This document shows positions 1 to 9,158 of a stretch of DNA of 64,000 nucleotides, piece after piece; the stretch's first letter is position 1; each line of letters starts with the position of its first letter. The stretch is from Kluyvera genomosp. 3 (GTDB taxonomy: Bacteria; Pseudomonadota; Gammaproteobacteria; Enterobacterales; Enterobacteriaceae). Both the position numbers and the translations under genes were made by a program. The DNA lies in contig CP022114.1 in the NCBI GenBank assembly GCA_002211745.1, positions 3,380,645 through 3,444,644 of the forward strand, in the 5' to 3' direction. The notes beneath the pieces were generated by a model that was given only the letters and a program-made list of their open reading frames with translations, did no database searches and was not told where the DNA came from.

Positions 1-604
1 GTCACGGCAGCATTCTCAGCCAGAGTGATACCGAGTCGCGCCAGCAGCTGACGCAGGTGTTCGTTCATGGGACGTCCCTCATGTGGGTGGTTAGTGAGTT
101 CATCAAAGGAAGCAGCAAGCGCCGCCAGCTTTTGCATACCAGTCGCGCCTGGGTCATTGGTCAGCGCCACCATACGCAGCACGGTTGGAGCGCCAGTAAC
201 GAGGTCGTAAGGAAAAACAGCTGAAAGGAAGCCAAATTCTTCGTTGGCCAGATAGGTCAGCGCCGCAGGTGTCCAGCGAGGCTTAACAAAAAGCCCACGG
301 CCTTCACGCCACTGCATTTCATCGGCGTTAAACCAGCCGGCCGCTTTCAGCTCATCAGGAGAAAGCCCCTCGTCTTTGCGCAGCTGGTTATGTTCGTAAT
401 CAATCAGTACGTCCTGGCCGAGAGCCCGGACACCATCAATCAGACGCGCAGCGATGGCCGCATCCATATACCAGCCATCAGCAACATCGAACGGCCGACC
501 ATCACGGGCACGAAAACGCCCTGCGGGAGCAACTGGCACCAGCCGTCATCACCGACGGTGGCCGCAAGAATGGCGATACCAAAAGAGGAAGGTTTTGTTT
601 TCAT
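1..604 (-). CDS. Mu-like protease I / scaffold Z (partial, one frameshift)
   Basis: This is the head maturation protease of the Mu I family, and it continues past the window start. After a repaired one-base gap near 527, the protein reads through GWYMDAAIAARLIDGVRAL, VLIDYEHNQ, then LSPDELKAAGW and VALTNDPGATGM, which is typical of Mu-like prophage I proteins. An in-frame ATG at 68, with GAGG eight bases upstream, begins MNEHLRQLLARLG. This fits the Mu arrangement in which scaffold Z is made from an internal start in gene I. The start at 604 is the first ATG of the frame. The gene follows the virion morphogenesis gene and lies about 54 bases downstream of the repeated late-promoter motif. Confidence 0.85.
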
Positions 605-657
605 GGCCTGCTCGTTGCTGAGAAACTCAGGCCATTTTTACGCGGGGAAGAAAATGC

Positions 658-676
658 AGGTGATTCCGGTATCTGA
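658..676 (-). promoter_or_regulatory. Putative late promoter/activator site of the protease-capsid operon
   Basis: The 19-base sequence AGGTGATTCCGGTATCTGA (+ strand) occurs here and again at 8229-8247, and I saw no further copy in the window. Both copies lie 54-55 bases upstream of the start codon of a predicted late gene (protease I here, endolysin there). The core GATTCCGGTATC is a near-perfect dyad. In Mu, P-I and P-lys are separate late promoters switched on by one activator, so I infer that this is the equivalent site. Confidence 0.6.
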
Positions 677-802
677 CTGAAAACCATGAACCGGATGGAA
701 AGCGAAGCGGGAGAACGGACGCAACCCCATTTAAAACACGTTTAAATCTCTCTGTACGCGTTTAAAAGATTTTGTGAGCGTCAACGTATAGCAACAATCA
801 TA

Positions 803-1261
803 CTATGGCCTGAGAGCAGCCTGAGCACGTTTTTCGATAGCGGTGTAAATCTCTTTACGACCGACCTTATCAAGGCCCATGTAAGGACGGGCTTCAAGGA
901 TAGTATATCGCGCTTTACCACCCCACTGATGAATTGCAGCATAAATCATCGGTGAACCAATCAGCGCCCAGTCCGGGCCATAATCAGTGGTGATGCTCCT
1001 GGCCAGATCGCCATTCAGAGTCAGGATGGTGCCTGGAACATAATTATGTTTCTCACGCCACGCAAGATAAGGATCGCTCCAGCTGGCCCAGTGCTCACCG
1101 GTGACCGGGTCCGCCTGCTGTTCAAAGGCGTTCTCTGTGGAGGAAAGCAGTGCAGCAGCTGCGGCACGTGGAATGGCCCCATCGTTGGCCATTGCCCCCA
1201 GGTTGATAAATGCCGTCTGGATCCTGTTGATATCGAGCACAACCGCCAGTTCAATACTCAT
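803..1261 (-). CDS. Mu gpG-like virion morphogenesis protein
   Basis: This intact 152-residue protein has the features of the phage virion morphogenesis family (Mu gene G). It has an N-terminal helical part, the segment DPVTGEHWASWSDPYLAWR, and a C-terminal part with AAIHQWGGKA and ARPYMGL, where the HxxGG motif and the RPYLG-like motif are the family's best-conserved points. The start overlaps the stop of the upstream F gene by four bases (ATGA), so the two are probably translationally coupled. In Mu this protein takes part in head or tail assembly; its exact role is not settled by the sequence. Confidence 0.85.
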   Translation of the reverse strand: MSIELAVVLDINRIQTAFINLGAMANDGAIPRAAAAALLSSTENAFEQQADPVTGEHWASWSDPYLAWREKHNYVPGTILTLNGDLARSITTDYGPDWALIGSPMIYAAIHQWGGKARYTILEARPYMGLDKVGRKEIYTAIEKRAQAALRP

Positions 1262-2587
1262 GGTGCCTCCTTCAGCCCCAGACGGCCCTCAATCACTTCA
1301 AGCGAGCCAGCGTTCACCGCTGATTGCAGGCTGCTCAAACTTGCCCGTGACAGGCTGACAACCTGGTCAAGCAGGTCGCTGCCTTTCTTCACTGCGGGCT
1401 CTGTGCGGATAACTATCTGCTGTCCGGCATCATCTGCAGGCGTTACATACAGGAGCACATTCTTAGAGCTATCCCACAATACCGCCTGAGGTTGAGCCAT
1501 CAGCGCCGGCAATTGTTGTACATCGGTATCACTGAGTTTTGGATCTGCAGCGGAAACCGCATCAGACAGACTTTTTTCGGTGATGGCCAATAATCTGGCT
1601 GGCTCAGCCCCGCTCGCGCTCTGACCATCGCGGCAACAGATTCTGACATGAAGCCCAGCGTCTGAACGGCATCACCGGCGCGGCCGCTGGCGAGGGTCCG
1701 TTTTGCCCATACTGAAAAAGCCAGCTGGCGCTCCCGGCTGTTATTGAGCGACTGGATAACCTGCTCACGTAGCTGCGGGTCGCGGGTTTCGATAACCTTG
1801 CGAATAAGCGTCTGGTCAGTGCCGAACGCCGCCGAACCAGGGTTATATGACCAGCCCACATCGGGTGTCATCTTCACGCGGCCGTTATCAAAGGTCGTGG
1901 ACTCCGTCCTGAAGATTTCACCCGTGGTCTCATCAATGCCGGCGTCAACGTCATGGGTGTGCACGAAAGATGCACCGTAACTGACTTTCAGCCCCAGCGC
2001 TTTCATACGTTCAGCAGACAACGCCCTGACGCGGCAGCGGCAATTCCAGCCATTCGGTGGGTAGTGCGTCTTCCAGAACGGATCATCGTAGCGAAACACC
2101 AGCCCATTAAGCGCGGCATGCTCCGGCGGGTTCGCCCGTCCATAACGGCCACATACTGCCAGAACGGGTAATCCTCAACGTTATTCATCATCTGCGCATA
2201 ACGGCCACTGTTATAAGCCGTGCGCATATTGACGTTGTAAATGGTCGCAAGACGGCGCGGGCTGCCCAGTTCGATTTCCTTAGCATTACCCTCGGTATCG
2301 ACAACAATCTGCTTTCCCCACCATCCCAGCTTCTGCAGGCGCGGTGCCAGCGTCCGGGTAAACTCCTGACGCGTGATGCCGTCGTGGACAGCGCGATCAA
2401 CCTCGTCACGAATGGTGTTAAGCACATCAAGCCGCACCGCTTTAGCGACGGTAAACGCGCGGGCATGCGCGTCCGTGAGTTGCTCATACCAGTTCCAGGT
2501 GACGTTATGGCCCTTGGCTCTGAAGTAAGAGACCGCCTCTTTTGGGGGTAACCGTGCGGCATAAGCCAAATCAACTGCCTGTGCCAT
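1258..2587 (-). CDS. Mu gpF-like minor head protein (two frameshifts)
   Basis: This is the phage head morphogenesis protein of the SPP1 gp7/Mu F family, which sits at the portal and takes part in head assembly and DNA packaging. The frame begins MAQAVDLAYAARLPPKEAV at 2587, just inside the end of the portal gene. The family core is seen in NMRTAYNSGRYAQM, WQYVAVMDGRT and HYPPNGWNCRCRVRAL. Single-base gaps near 2110 (inside a CCC run) and near 1580 split it into three frames. Repaired, it is about 443 residues, close to Mu F. Its last codons overlap the start of the G gene. Confidence 0.85.
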
Positions 2588-4114
2588 CGATGCGCCCCCA
2601 CAGGTCAGCAACAAAGATAGCGCGGGTCAGGAGGTCGATAAGCGCTGCATCATCCAGTTCGGGATAGAGCGTCGCCGCATCCTGCATCGCCGATTCAGGG
2701 CCGTTTTTAATAATGCTGGCAATAACGGGCTTTAAAAGCGGATCAATGGCCTGTTTAAACGCATCCGGCGTCACCGCTGCGCCCATATCGTCAATATCAT
2801 CAGTCTGCTTCAGATCTGTCGCACTCAGACTGGCCTGACCGTTTACCGCTGGCAGACCTTCAGTCACTGGCGCGGCACGGAATACCTGCTCGTCACCGTT
2901 CGGCTGCGGGATATTCAGTTTTTCCTGAATCCAGGACACTGGCACCGGCATACCTGCCGCCAGTTTCGGGATGGCCTCCGCAAACATAGAGAGGTCTTCG
3001 TATTCCCCGGAATCAAACACAATACCCGGTAAACGGCACGGGTCGAGGGTGGTTCGGCTGTTGACTGCCAGTAACGGATAAATCAGGTCACGGTTGACAG
3101 AGCGACGCAGTTGCCGCAGGTCGGCATTACGGATCTCTTTACGGACTTCGTTATGAACTTCCCCCAGAGAACGAGCACCTTTGTCACCGGCCTCCGTGGT
3201 CAACGTTCCCCCAGAATGGCTTTTGACATGGAGCGCTCAGCCCAGCTGATTTGCGCCTGGAACGGGTCTGCCTGGCCATCGGCCGCACTCTGGAACTCCA
3301 GCGCCATACCCATCGGGATAATACCGCCAGCACGACGCCCGATATCCATGACCGCCTGCATCAGAGTGGATTTCTCTCGGGAGGTTGCGCCGGTTGGGTA
3401 CTTGCCCACGCGCATCGGCAGACCGTAAATCTCCAGAAACTCAGCAAAATCACGTACCGAATAGTTTTTGAAGATAAACGGCCAGACCAGCGTACGGACC
3501 AGACCCAGCGTGCCGGCATACCCTGAGCGGGACTTTGCCTGATGGCGGAACCAGCCAAACGTCTGAAGTTCAACACCGTCGGCGCTGCCATCGCGCAGCC
3601 TGAGCTGATTCAGATTGCTTTCTGGCGTACAGAACAACGCAGGATCACGCCAGTGAAGCGCAACGGGTACGCGCTGCTTACCCAGCCAGCCCCATTCGAT
3701 CTCCTGCATGCTGTAGCCCTTAAGGATGGCGTCGCCGGCATCAAAAATGCCGTCCTCAAACCAGGCAGCGTCCTGCAACATCTCATCGAGCATGGCCGCA
3801 TCTTTCTTTTCCTGCGGAGTGGCGTCTTTCGGTGGCTGAATGCTCCAGGGTAAAGACTGAATGGCCAGCCGGCGCTTTGACAGCTCGGAAAACAGATGCG
3901 TGTCCTTTTCTTCCATATCAAAGGCGAGGTCAGCCTGAGCCGTCAGGTCTCCGCGTTCGGCGTCACGCAAAACAATGGCGGCACGGTTTGGCGTGATACC
4001 ACTGGACGGGTGCTCCTGGGTACGCTTTGCCATCATCACCAGTGATTCCTGTGCCGTCTGCAAATCAGGATCAAAATCGAAGGGATTGCCCGTTAAATCC
4101 AGAATACGGCCCAT
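2571..4114 (-). CDS. Mu gp29-like portal protein (DUF935, one frameshift)
   Basis: This is the portal protein through which phage DNA enters the head. It begins MGRILDLTGNPFDF, the usual N-terminus of DUF935 portals, with its ATG overlapping the stop of the large terminase (TAATG). Other family landmarks are LSKRRLAIQSLPW, FEDGIFDAGDAILKGYSM, and MRVGKYPTGATSREKSTL. A GGGGG run near 3204 lacks one base. Adding it joins AILGGTLTTEAGDKGARSLGEVH, where the break otherwise ends the frame. The repaired length of about 514 residues matches the family, and the end overlaps the F gene start. Confidence 0.88.
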
Positions 4115-5777
4115 TACCAGCATCCTCTTTCAAATTCGTGGTAGTCATCATGGGTTTCATCATCGTGCGCATGTTCCCGGCGCTTACCGGGCAACGCCTG
4201 CACGCTGTCTTCGTCGATGACAAAACCATTCATATAAGAAGCGCGTACCGCCATCGCCAGCGCTACCGCAAAGTCACCGTGACGTTTGCCACCGGTGCCA
4301 CTGGCATTGGCGTCTTTGGTTCTGCCCTTATCAATCTGGGGAACGCCGTTAACGACCTTGATATTGAGCAGGTCATCCAGCGTTGTCTGGTGACGGGCGA
4401 TAATCAGGTTCTGCGCCTCAAATTCACCTTTTAGCTTTGGCATCCATTCCTGATACCAGGCTGCTGACAGGTGCACGCTGTCAATCATCTCCGGGCCATA
4501 CACCAGACGCGCAGCCTCAGCGAGATATCCACCATTACCGGTGGCATCAAAAGCGGCGCCAATAAAGCGAGGTAAACGCGCCAGGATAAACAACATGATC
4601 TGACGCTGCTGGTCATAGGTGACGTTCTTCAGCTCGACGCGGAAGCACTCTCGCTTATACAGGTCGGCGGTGATTTCCAGCGGGACAAAGACTGTCAGGT
4701 CGCCATTACGCGCAAAGTCTTCACCAAAAGCGTGCTTATGCTGGACGTTGAGCGCGGCCAGTAACGGGGCCAGCTCTTTCTCGCACCACGCTGAAACTTC
4801 CGCTTCCCGCTGCTCTGGCGACCAGGACTCAAAATCGTCAGGAGCTTCAAAACGCAGGATCGGAATATCACGCTCCGGCGTCATCGCCGCTTCAATCAGT
4901 ACGCGGGAAAGGTAGGCACCACCGGATTTTTTCGGCACGCAACCATATTCCTCGTCGGCGCTCTCTTTGTTTGGGGCATTGCGGTAAAGGTCGTCACGCC
5001 ATTTTTTCTCTTTTTCGGCGGACCACTCCTGACCTGTGACATAGCAGATACGGCGATACAGACCATCACTGATCGCGTCATCCAGGGTAATACGATGAAC
5101 GGAATAATCTTTCCGGCCCTCTCGCGCGTCCTGAATGTACTGGTTAAACAGATTATCAACGCCGTTATGCGTGGAGATGATACGTACGCGAGCGCCCCAC
5201 ATGGTCAGTGCAAACGCCGCTTTAAGCAGCTCATCAAGCGACTCATGGAATGCAGCCTCATCGATGATCACATCCCCTGAAGGCCGCGAAGGTTAGATGG
5301 TCTGGAGGAAAGCGCCTGGATCTTAAAATTGCTGTTCGGGAAGCGAATCATGTACGTCAGAATTTCTTCGTTCTTATCGCTGTCCCAGAAGGTTTGCTCA
5401 TAGACGTCGGCTTTCGCCAGCTGGTTGAAAGCGCGGGCAAACAGCGCACAGGCGGCAATGTACTCCAGCGCCATCTCCTGGCGGGAACCGACATAAAAGA
5501 CATTGCGGCCACCGCGTTTACGTGGCTTGGCGGCTGTCATGACGTTACGGCCAGCTTCTGCCCAGGTCAGACCGGTACGGCGGGATTTTTCAGCGATACA
5601 AATCTGGCTGTCATCGCTGAACCACCGGGCCTGATAGGGAAGGAAAACGGCTTCGCTTGACGGATTCAGACTGCCGGCATCCGTCACAATATCCACGCCA
5701 AGCTTGCTGGCCTCCTCCTGAAGGTCAATCTGGCGCGGTTCACTGAGTGGAGTGAGTCGTTTTTTAGGCGAGGTCAT
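4114..5777 (-). CDS. Mu gp28-like large terminase subunit (one frameshift)
   Basis: This is the ATP-driven DNA packaging motor and nuclease. The N-terminal ATPase shows the Walker A-like AEKSRRTGLTW near residue 65 and the Walker B VIIDEAAFH near residue 170. The nuclease half includes FIGAAFDATGNGGYLAEAA and the late KRHGDFAVALAMAV. A missing G in the GGGG run near 5277 separates the Walker B half from the Walker A half; adding it gives GLQGDVIIDEA. The chosen start MTSPKKRLTPL at 5777 is three bases from the small-terminase stop, and the stop overlaps the portal start. The repaired length is about 554 residues. Confidence 0.9.
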
Positions 5778-5778
5778 A

Positions 5779-6359
5779 TCACGCTTTCCCCAGCAACACG
5801 TTGCGAATACGCTGCTCAAGCTCTTCGCTCATCCCATCCGTACCGCGCAGTTCGTCACTGACAGCATTAGCCGCTTCTTCTGCAAAAGCCTGGCGGATCT
5901 CTTTCTCGCGCTTATGGCTAGACATGGCTGTTGATTCCAGGCGCTGCGCCGCCAGCATGGCATTTTTTAGCATGTCGATATCGACTTCAGCTTCGGGATT
6001 TTCAATCTGGCGCATCAGCGCTTTAAAGAGCTGACTTCTGGCCATCTCCAGTATGAGCTTGGTCGTTTCCCCATCGGCTTATCGCCGAGCTGGCTGGTGA
6101 GCGCCTGTGTCATTTCCCGCATCTGACGCAGGTTCTGTCCCACCTGCTCGACACTGGTGGCATAACGGTTCAGGCCAGAACGGGAAAGCCGCATGTCTCC
6201 CGGTAGCCCAGCGTCGTCAATCAGCGCATTAATTTCTTCGAGGATCTGAGCCTGGGGAATCGCTTTATCCCGTAGCATCTCATGCAGGGTTTTACGCACA
6301 TCCTCTGGCAACAAATCAACTTTCGATGCGCGGCCACGTGTCGGTTTAATCGGTTCCAT
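5779..6359 (-). CDS. Mu gp27-like small terminase subunit (DUF3486, one frameshift)
   Basis: This DNA-recognition subunit of the packaging terminase begins MEPIKPTRGRASKVDLLP, a basic N-terminus typical of DUF3486. The segment LSRSGLNRYATSVEQVGQNL belongs to the helical DNA-binding part. A one-base gap in the GGGG run near 6060 ends the first frame. With a G restored the protein continues GETTKLILEMARSQLFKAL and ends RIRNVLLGKA, giving about 193 residues. It lies directly upstream of the large terminase, as in Mu. Confidence 0.87.
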
Positions 6360-6367
6360 AACTGACC

Positions 6368-6655
6368 TCAGCGGGCGCGTGGTTTTTTAACACCCGATAC
6401 ACGGGAACGACCTTCAGCCACATCCTGACCCCGGCCGGTAATGGTGACGACATAAAAACCGCGCAGGTTTTCAACCGTAACCAGCCCTTGCTCCTGCAGC
6501 CAGTCAATATGAGTACGAACGAGATCACGTGAAATATTGTGGCCATAGGCATCGAGGCAGTCATTCAGGATGCTTTCGTTAGCTTCGTTATTGCAGTCCA
6601 TCAGGCTACGGAGGATCACCAGCCTTTGGTCTTCGGTCAGAATATCGTTAATCAT
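6368..6655 (-). CDS. Mu gp26-like small protein (winged-helix-like)
   Basis: This is a 95-residue protein between the DUF2730 gene and the small terminase, at the position of Mu gp26. The sequence MINDILTEDQRLVILRSL, then HNISRDLVRTHIDWLQEQGL, and VTVENLRGFYVVTITGRGQD, reads like a winged helix-turn-helix with a beta wing. This resembles the VpaChn25_0724-type phage family. A DNA-binding role is likely from the fold but unproven. The start codon overlaps the preceding stop. Confidence 0.7.
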   Translation of the reverse strand: MINDILTEDQRLVILRSLMDCNNEANESILNDCLDAYGHNISRDLVRTHIDWLQEQGLVTVENLRGFYVVTITGRGQDVAEGRSRVSGVKKPRAR

Positions 6656-6942
6656 CAGTTGCTCCGGTTCACAGCATTTTCCAGTAACAGTTCAATCTGG
6701 TGGGTCATAGACTGCACGCGCTGGCCAATGACCTTCATATCACCCGCCATTTCAGTCATGCGCAGACGCATTTCCTGCATATCTTCAACGCCAGGCATGT
6801 TGGCGTATTTGGTTTCCATTTCGGTGAGGCGGTTCTCCAGCTTCTCTACGCGTTCGGTGCTGGCGAACGTGCGCCGCATCGCCCAGACAATGCCGCCAAA
6901 TGCCACCGGTACCAGGTAAGGCCAAAATTGAAAAAGGTCCAC
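6655..6942 (-). CDS. Mu gp25-like DUF2730 membrane/coiled-coil protein
   Basis: This protein of about 95 residues has one N-terminal membrane segment (FWPYLVPVAFGGIVWAM) followed by a heptad-rich coiled coil (RVEKLENRLTEMETKY and onward), the pattern of DUF2730 in Mu-like phages. I chose the GTG at 6942 because GGGAG lies six bases upstream and the start then falls just after the stop of the upstream zinc-finger gene. An ATG further upstream would overlap that gene by 28 bases. The function is unknown. Confidence 0.7.
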   Translation of the reverse strand: MDLFQFWPYLVPVAFGGIVWAMRRTFASTERVEKLENRLTEMETKYANMPGVEDMQEMRLRMTEMAGDMKVIGQRVQSMTHQIELLLENAVNRSN

Positions 6943-6944
6943 GA

Positions 6945-7142
6945 TTAACTCCCTGAATAACAAAACTGGCATTGCGGCTCATACAGGTCTGTCAGCTCAA
7001 CAACACCCAGTCGGCGGCGACATAAGACACAAATACGGTCAGGCTCAGGGCGCTGGATTTGTGGTCCAGGCCAGCTGCAACCTTGTTGCTGCCAAAGTTC
7101 CCGCAGAAACTCTTCAGCCTCCTGAAGCAGGTCGGCGTCCAT
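6945..7142 (-). CDS. TraR/DksA-type zinc-finger protein
   Basis: This 65-residue protein begins MDADLLQEAEEFLRELW and carries CVLC and CQFC pairs about 17 residues apart, the C4 zinc finger of the TraR/DksA superfamily. The acidic N-terminal helix is where TraR-like proteins enter the RNA polymerase secondary channel. A role in tuning host transcription during late phage growth is therefore plausible by family. AAGGA lies nine bases upstream of the chosen ATG, and an in-frame TTG three codons earlier is less likely. The gene overlaps the end of the Rz1 frame. Confidence 0.75.
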   Translation of the reverse strand: MDADLLQEAEEFLRELWQQQGCSWPGPQIQRPEPDRICVLCRRRLGVVELTDLYEPQCQFCYSGS

Positions 7143-7440
7143 AAATTTCAATCCTTTTTAAATCCTGCTGGCGGGCATCGTTCTTATCGCGATTGCACTG
7201 GCCAAGTGCTGTTAATAGCGTGGCATTCCAGACCACCGAGGCACCGTATGTGAACGGTGCGGGGCGCACTGGCACAGGCGTTTCCGCCAGCAGTTCTGCA
7301 TCAATAGGCAGCGGGGTCACCACTACCGGAACGGGCGCGGTTCTCGACCCGCTGCAACCACTCAACAGCAGCAGCAGGCACATCGCGCTTAGCGCATTCG
7401 TCTTTTTCAAGGATGAGGGTGATCTGGTTCTGAGCTTCAT
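7114..7440 (-). CDS. Rz1-like outer-membrane spanin lipoprotein
   Basis: This frame starts inside the Rz gene in another reading frame, as spanin pairs commonly do. It has a lipoprotein signal ending LLLLLSGC (lipidation at the Cys after the hydrophobic stretch) and a proline-rich mature part ([17 protein letters not shown], then PVPVRPAPFTYG), both typical of o-spanins. With Rz it would fuse inner and outer membranes in the last lysis step. At about 108 residues it is longer than lambda Rz1, and its tail overlaps the zinc-finger gene by 29 bases. Confidence 0.8.
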   Translation of the reverse strand: MKLRTRSPSSLKKTNALSAMCLLLLLSGCSGSRTAPVPVVVTPLPIDAELLAETPVPVRPAPFTYGASVVWNATLLTALGQCNRDKNDARQQDLKRIEIYGRRPASGG

Positions 7441-7687
7441 CGCGCAGCCTCTCGTCTTCGCGCCGTGCTGCGGCATTGGCCGCGCGGATGGCGCTGAATA
7501 TCTGGATGGTTTGCTCCTGGCCGTGTAGCAGCCATTCTGCTGTGTTTCTGGCTTGTGTCTGGGTCTGCAGGTCCCGGCGTAACTGGACGTTATCGCTGTG
7601 CGTTCTCTCAGCCTTTACCCAGACCACACCCACGGTGACCAGGAGTGCAATCGCGCCGGCAGCGATAAGACGATCAGCGAAGGTCAT
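7301..7687 (-). CDS. Rz-like inner-membrane spanin
   Basis: This protein of about 128 residues begins [20 protein letters not shown], an N-terminal membrane anchor, followed by a long charged helical periplasmic part ([19 protein letters not shown]). That is the architecture of the i-spanin. The start overlaps the endolysin end by 14 bases, and the whole 5' part of Rz1 is nested in it. Together with the endolysin it forms a standard lysis cassette; no separate holin gene is visible. Confidence 0.82.
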   Translation of the reverse strand: MTFADRLIAAGAIALLVTVGVVWVKAERTHSDNVQLRRDLQTQTQARNTAEWLLHGQEQTIQIFSAIRAANAAARREDERLRDEAQNQITLILEKDECAKRDVPAAAVEWLQRVENRARSGSGDPAAY

Positions 7688-8174
7688 CAACACCTCCGAC
7701 AGACCAGATGGCCATCTCAACTTCACGGCGCGTCATCAGTCCTTTCCACGGTTTCCCGGCGGCAAATACCCAGCGGCGCATCTGGTCGCGAGCGCCTTCA
7801 AAATCACCAGCATTCAACTTTTTGAGGAGGGTCGAACGGGCAAATGCCCGGTGCCGGTATTGAAAACAAAGGTCTCAAGTGCAGTACGCTGAAAATCGGT
7901 TAAAGGGACTTTTACCAGCCGTTTAATGACTGCCCGAACGGGCTTTAAATCGCTGTCCAACAGCGCCATGCATTCATCATGGGTGTAGGTTCGCATCTGG
8001 ATATCAGCGCCAGTATGGCCAACGCATACGGTCAGGATGCCGGCAATGTCGCGGTACGGGTATATTCGATCCCTCGACGTGGATAAGGGTCTCGCGGGTC
8101 ATTTCGTGATAACCGCCACCGGCGATAGCAATCGCCAGCAATGACGCTTTCAGACTACGGGGTATTTGGGGCAT
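7674..8174 (-). CDS. SAR-type endolysin, GH24 lysozyme (three frameshifts)
   Basis: This is a lysozyme that degrades peptidoglycan at the end of infection. The N-terminus [20 protein letters not shown] is a weakly hydrophobic signal-arrest-release anchor. With one base restored in each of three G or C runs (near 8070, 8060 and 7853), the catalytic region reads [16 protein letters not shown], then VCVGHTG. This places the GH24 triad at Glu (VEG), Asp (YRD) and Thr (GHT). The C-terminus reads [17 protein letters not shown], then [14 protein letters not shown]. The repaired length is 167 residues. A SAR endolysin can act without a large-pore holin, in line with no holin gene being seen. Confidence 0.85.
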
Positions 8175-8228
8175 CAGCTTATCCGGTGAGTGGATCTGCA
8201 TCCGAGGATAAGAAAAAGCTGATTAGAG

Positions 8229-8247
8229 AGGTGATTCCGGTATCTGA
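8229..8247 (-). promoter_or_regulatory. Putative late promoter/activator site of the lysis-packaging operon
   Basis: This is the second exact copy of the 19-base motif at 658-676, again 54-55 bases before a start codon. It lies between the Mor-family activator gene and the endolysin gene, where Mu has P-lys. The GATTCCGGTATC core is nearly symmetric, as expected for a dimeric activator. Confidence 0.62.
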
Positions 8248-8289
8248 GTACAACCCGCACTCTCGAGCGCAGTCGGTTGTTACAGATAA

Positions 8290-8709
8290 TTAGTGCGGGA
8301 ATAAATCCGGTTGGCGACGACGGGTATGAAGCTTGCGCTGACGGGCGATGATATCGTAAATCTGCGTCTGAGATAAACGATGCTCGCGGCGCAGGTCTTC
8401 AAGGTTGCGGCCATCGAAACGGGAGAAGATGAGATCGTCCCGTAACGCTGTAACAAGCTTGTCGCCGGATGGCAGATAATACTGACGTCCGCCCATATAG
8501 TGGGACATGGCCAGCGCCAGTTTACGCGCCAGCAAACGACTGTCTTCAGCAACTCCGAGGCGCTTCAATTCTGCCTCCATCACATCGACAAGTGCAACCA
8601 GCATTTGTGGCCATTGGTGCTCAAGCTCACCGACAGGAATATTGTCGATATGGTCAAGCAACTGGTGGATGGCCGGATCGTGTTCAAAAAGCTCTGACTG
8701 TTGTGACAT
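8290..8709 (-). CDS. mor: Mor/C-family late transcription activator
   Basis: This 139-residue activator belongs to the Mor family of Mu. The dimerisation half contains LEHQWPQMLVALVDVMEAEL, followed by the conserved YLPSGDKL segment of Mor and C proteins. The helix-turn-helix half reads FDGRNLEDLRREHRLSQTQIYDII. In Mu, Mor activates C, and C activates the late promoters. Here I find only this one member between GemA and the endolysin, so it probably acts on the late promoters directly. GGAGGG lies six bases before the ATG, and a TATACT hexamer about 30 bases upstream may be its -10. Confidence 0.92.
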   Translation of the reverse strand: MSQQSELFEHDPAIHQLLDHIDNIPVGELEHQWPQMLVALVDVMEAELKRLGVAEDSRLLARKLALAMSHYMGGRQYYLPSGDKLVTALRDDLIFSRFDGRNLEDLRREHRLSQTQIYDIIARQRKLHTRRRQPDLFPH

Positions 8710-8772
8710 AAACCCTCCTCAAGGTAAGCGTACAGACAGTATACAAAAAATATGCGAATAATTTGATGTCGT

Positions 8773-8801
8773 TTGATATTGGTGTTTATCCTTTCTCTAA
8801 A
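8773..8801 (+). promoter_or_regulatory. Sigma-70-like promoter of the moron
   Basis: TTGATA (8773-8778) and TCTAAA (8796-8801) are separated by 17 bases and face the plus-strand gene at 8848. The match is good at -35 and fair at -10. An own promoter next to an own terminator is how genes expressed from a silent prophage are usually arranged. Confidence 0.55.
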
Positions 8802-8847
8802 CTGATGGCATGCTACGCTCCAAATCGACCAAAAAAATGGGACTACA

Positions 8848-9156
8848 ATGAAAAAAATTATTACAGCAATATTTCTTTCTGGGTGTGCATTTGCTTCTAC
8901 TGCAGCTCAAATAAATGGCAAATATCCTGTGTGCATTTCACGAGAGAGTTTCGACAAGCTGCAGGCTATTCTTAAGCACGGCGATGAGTCTGCATTCAAG
9001 AAAATCATGAAAACAGAGTGTTTCATGCCGCAAGAAGGGATGCCAGTTGAAAAAGTCGTTGCCCGAGGATGGACTGATGGAGTGGCTCAACTCAAAGTTT
9101 ATGCCGATGGAGAGCTGTATGACGTATGGACGAATACCGAAAGCCTACAAAAATAA
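8848..9156 (+). CDS. Prophage moron: small secreted protein of unknown function
   Basis: This is the only plus-strand gene between the repressor and the window start. It encodes 102 residues beginning MKKIITAIFLSGCAFASTAAQ, a clear Sec signal peptide probably cleaved after STAA or nearby. The mature part of about 82 residues has two cysteines (PVCIS and ECFMP) that could form a disulfide, followed by VKVYADGELYDVW-like beta strands. That shape could be an SH3-like fold, but I cannot name a family. It is more A/T-rich than its neighbours and sits between its own promoter and a terminator. I infer expression during lysogeny, with the product acting in the periplasm, perhaps against superinfection. 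Confidence 0.8.
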   Translation: MKKIITAIFLSGCAFASTAAQINGKYPVCISRESFDKLQAILKHGDESAFKKIMKTECFMPQEGMPVEKVVARGWTDGVAQLKVYADGELYDVWTNTESLQK

Positions 9157-9158
9157 AA

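Noticed and set aside
390-680. Plus-strand frame near the window start
   Set aside because: It is antisense to the protease I gene and crosses the promoter motif; its residues show no family pattern.
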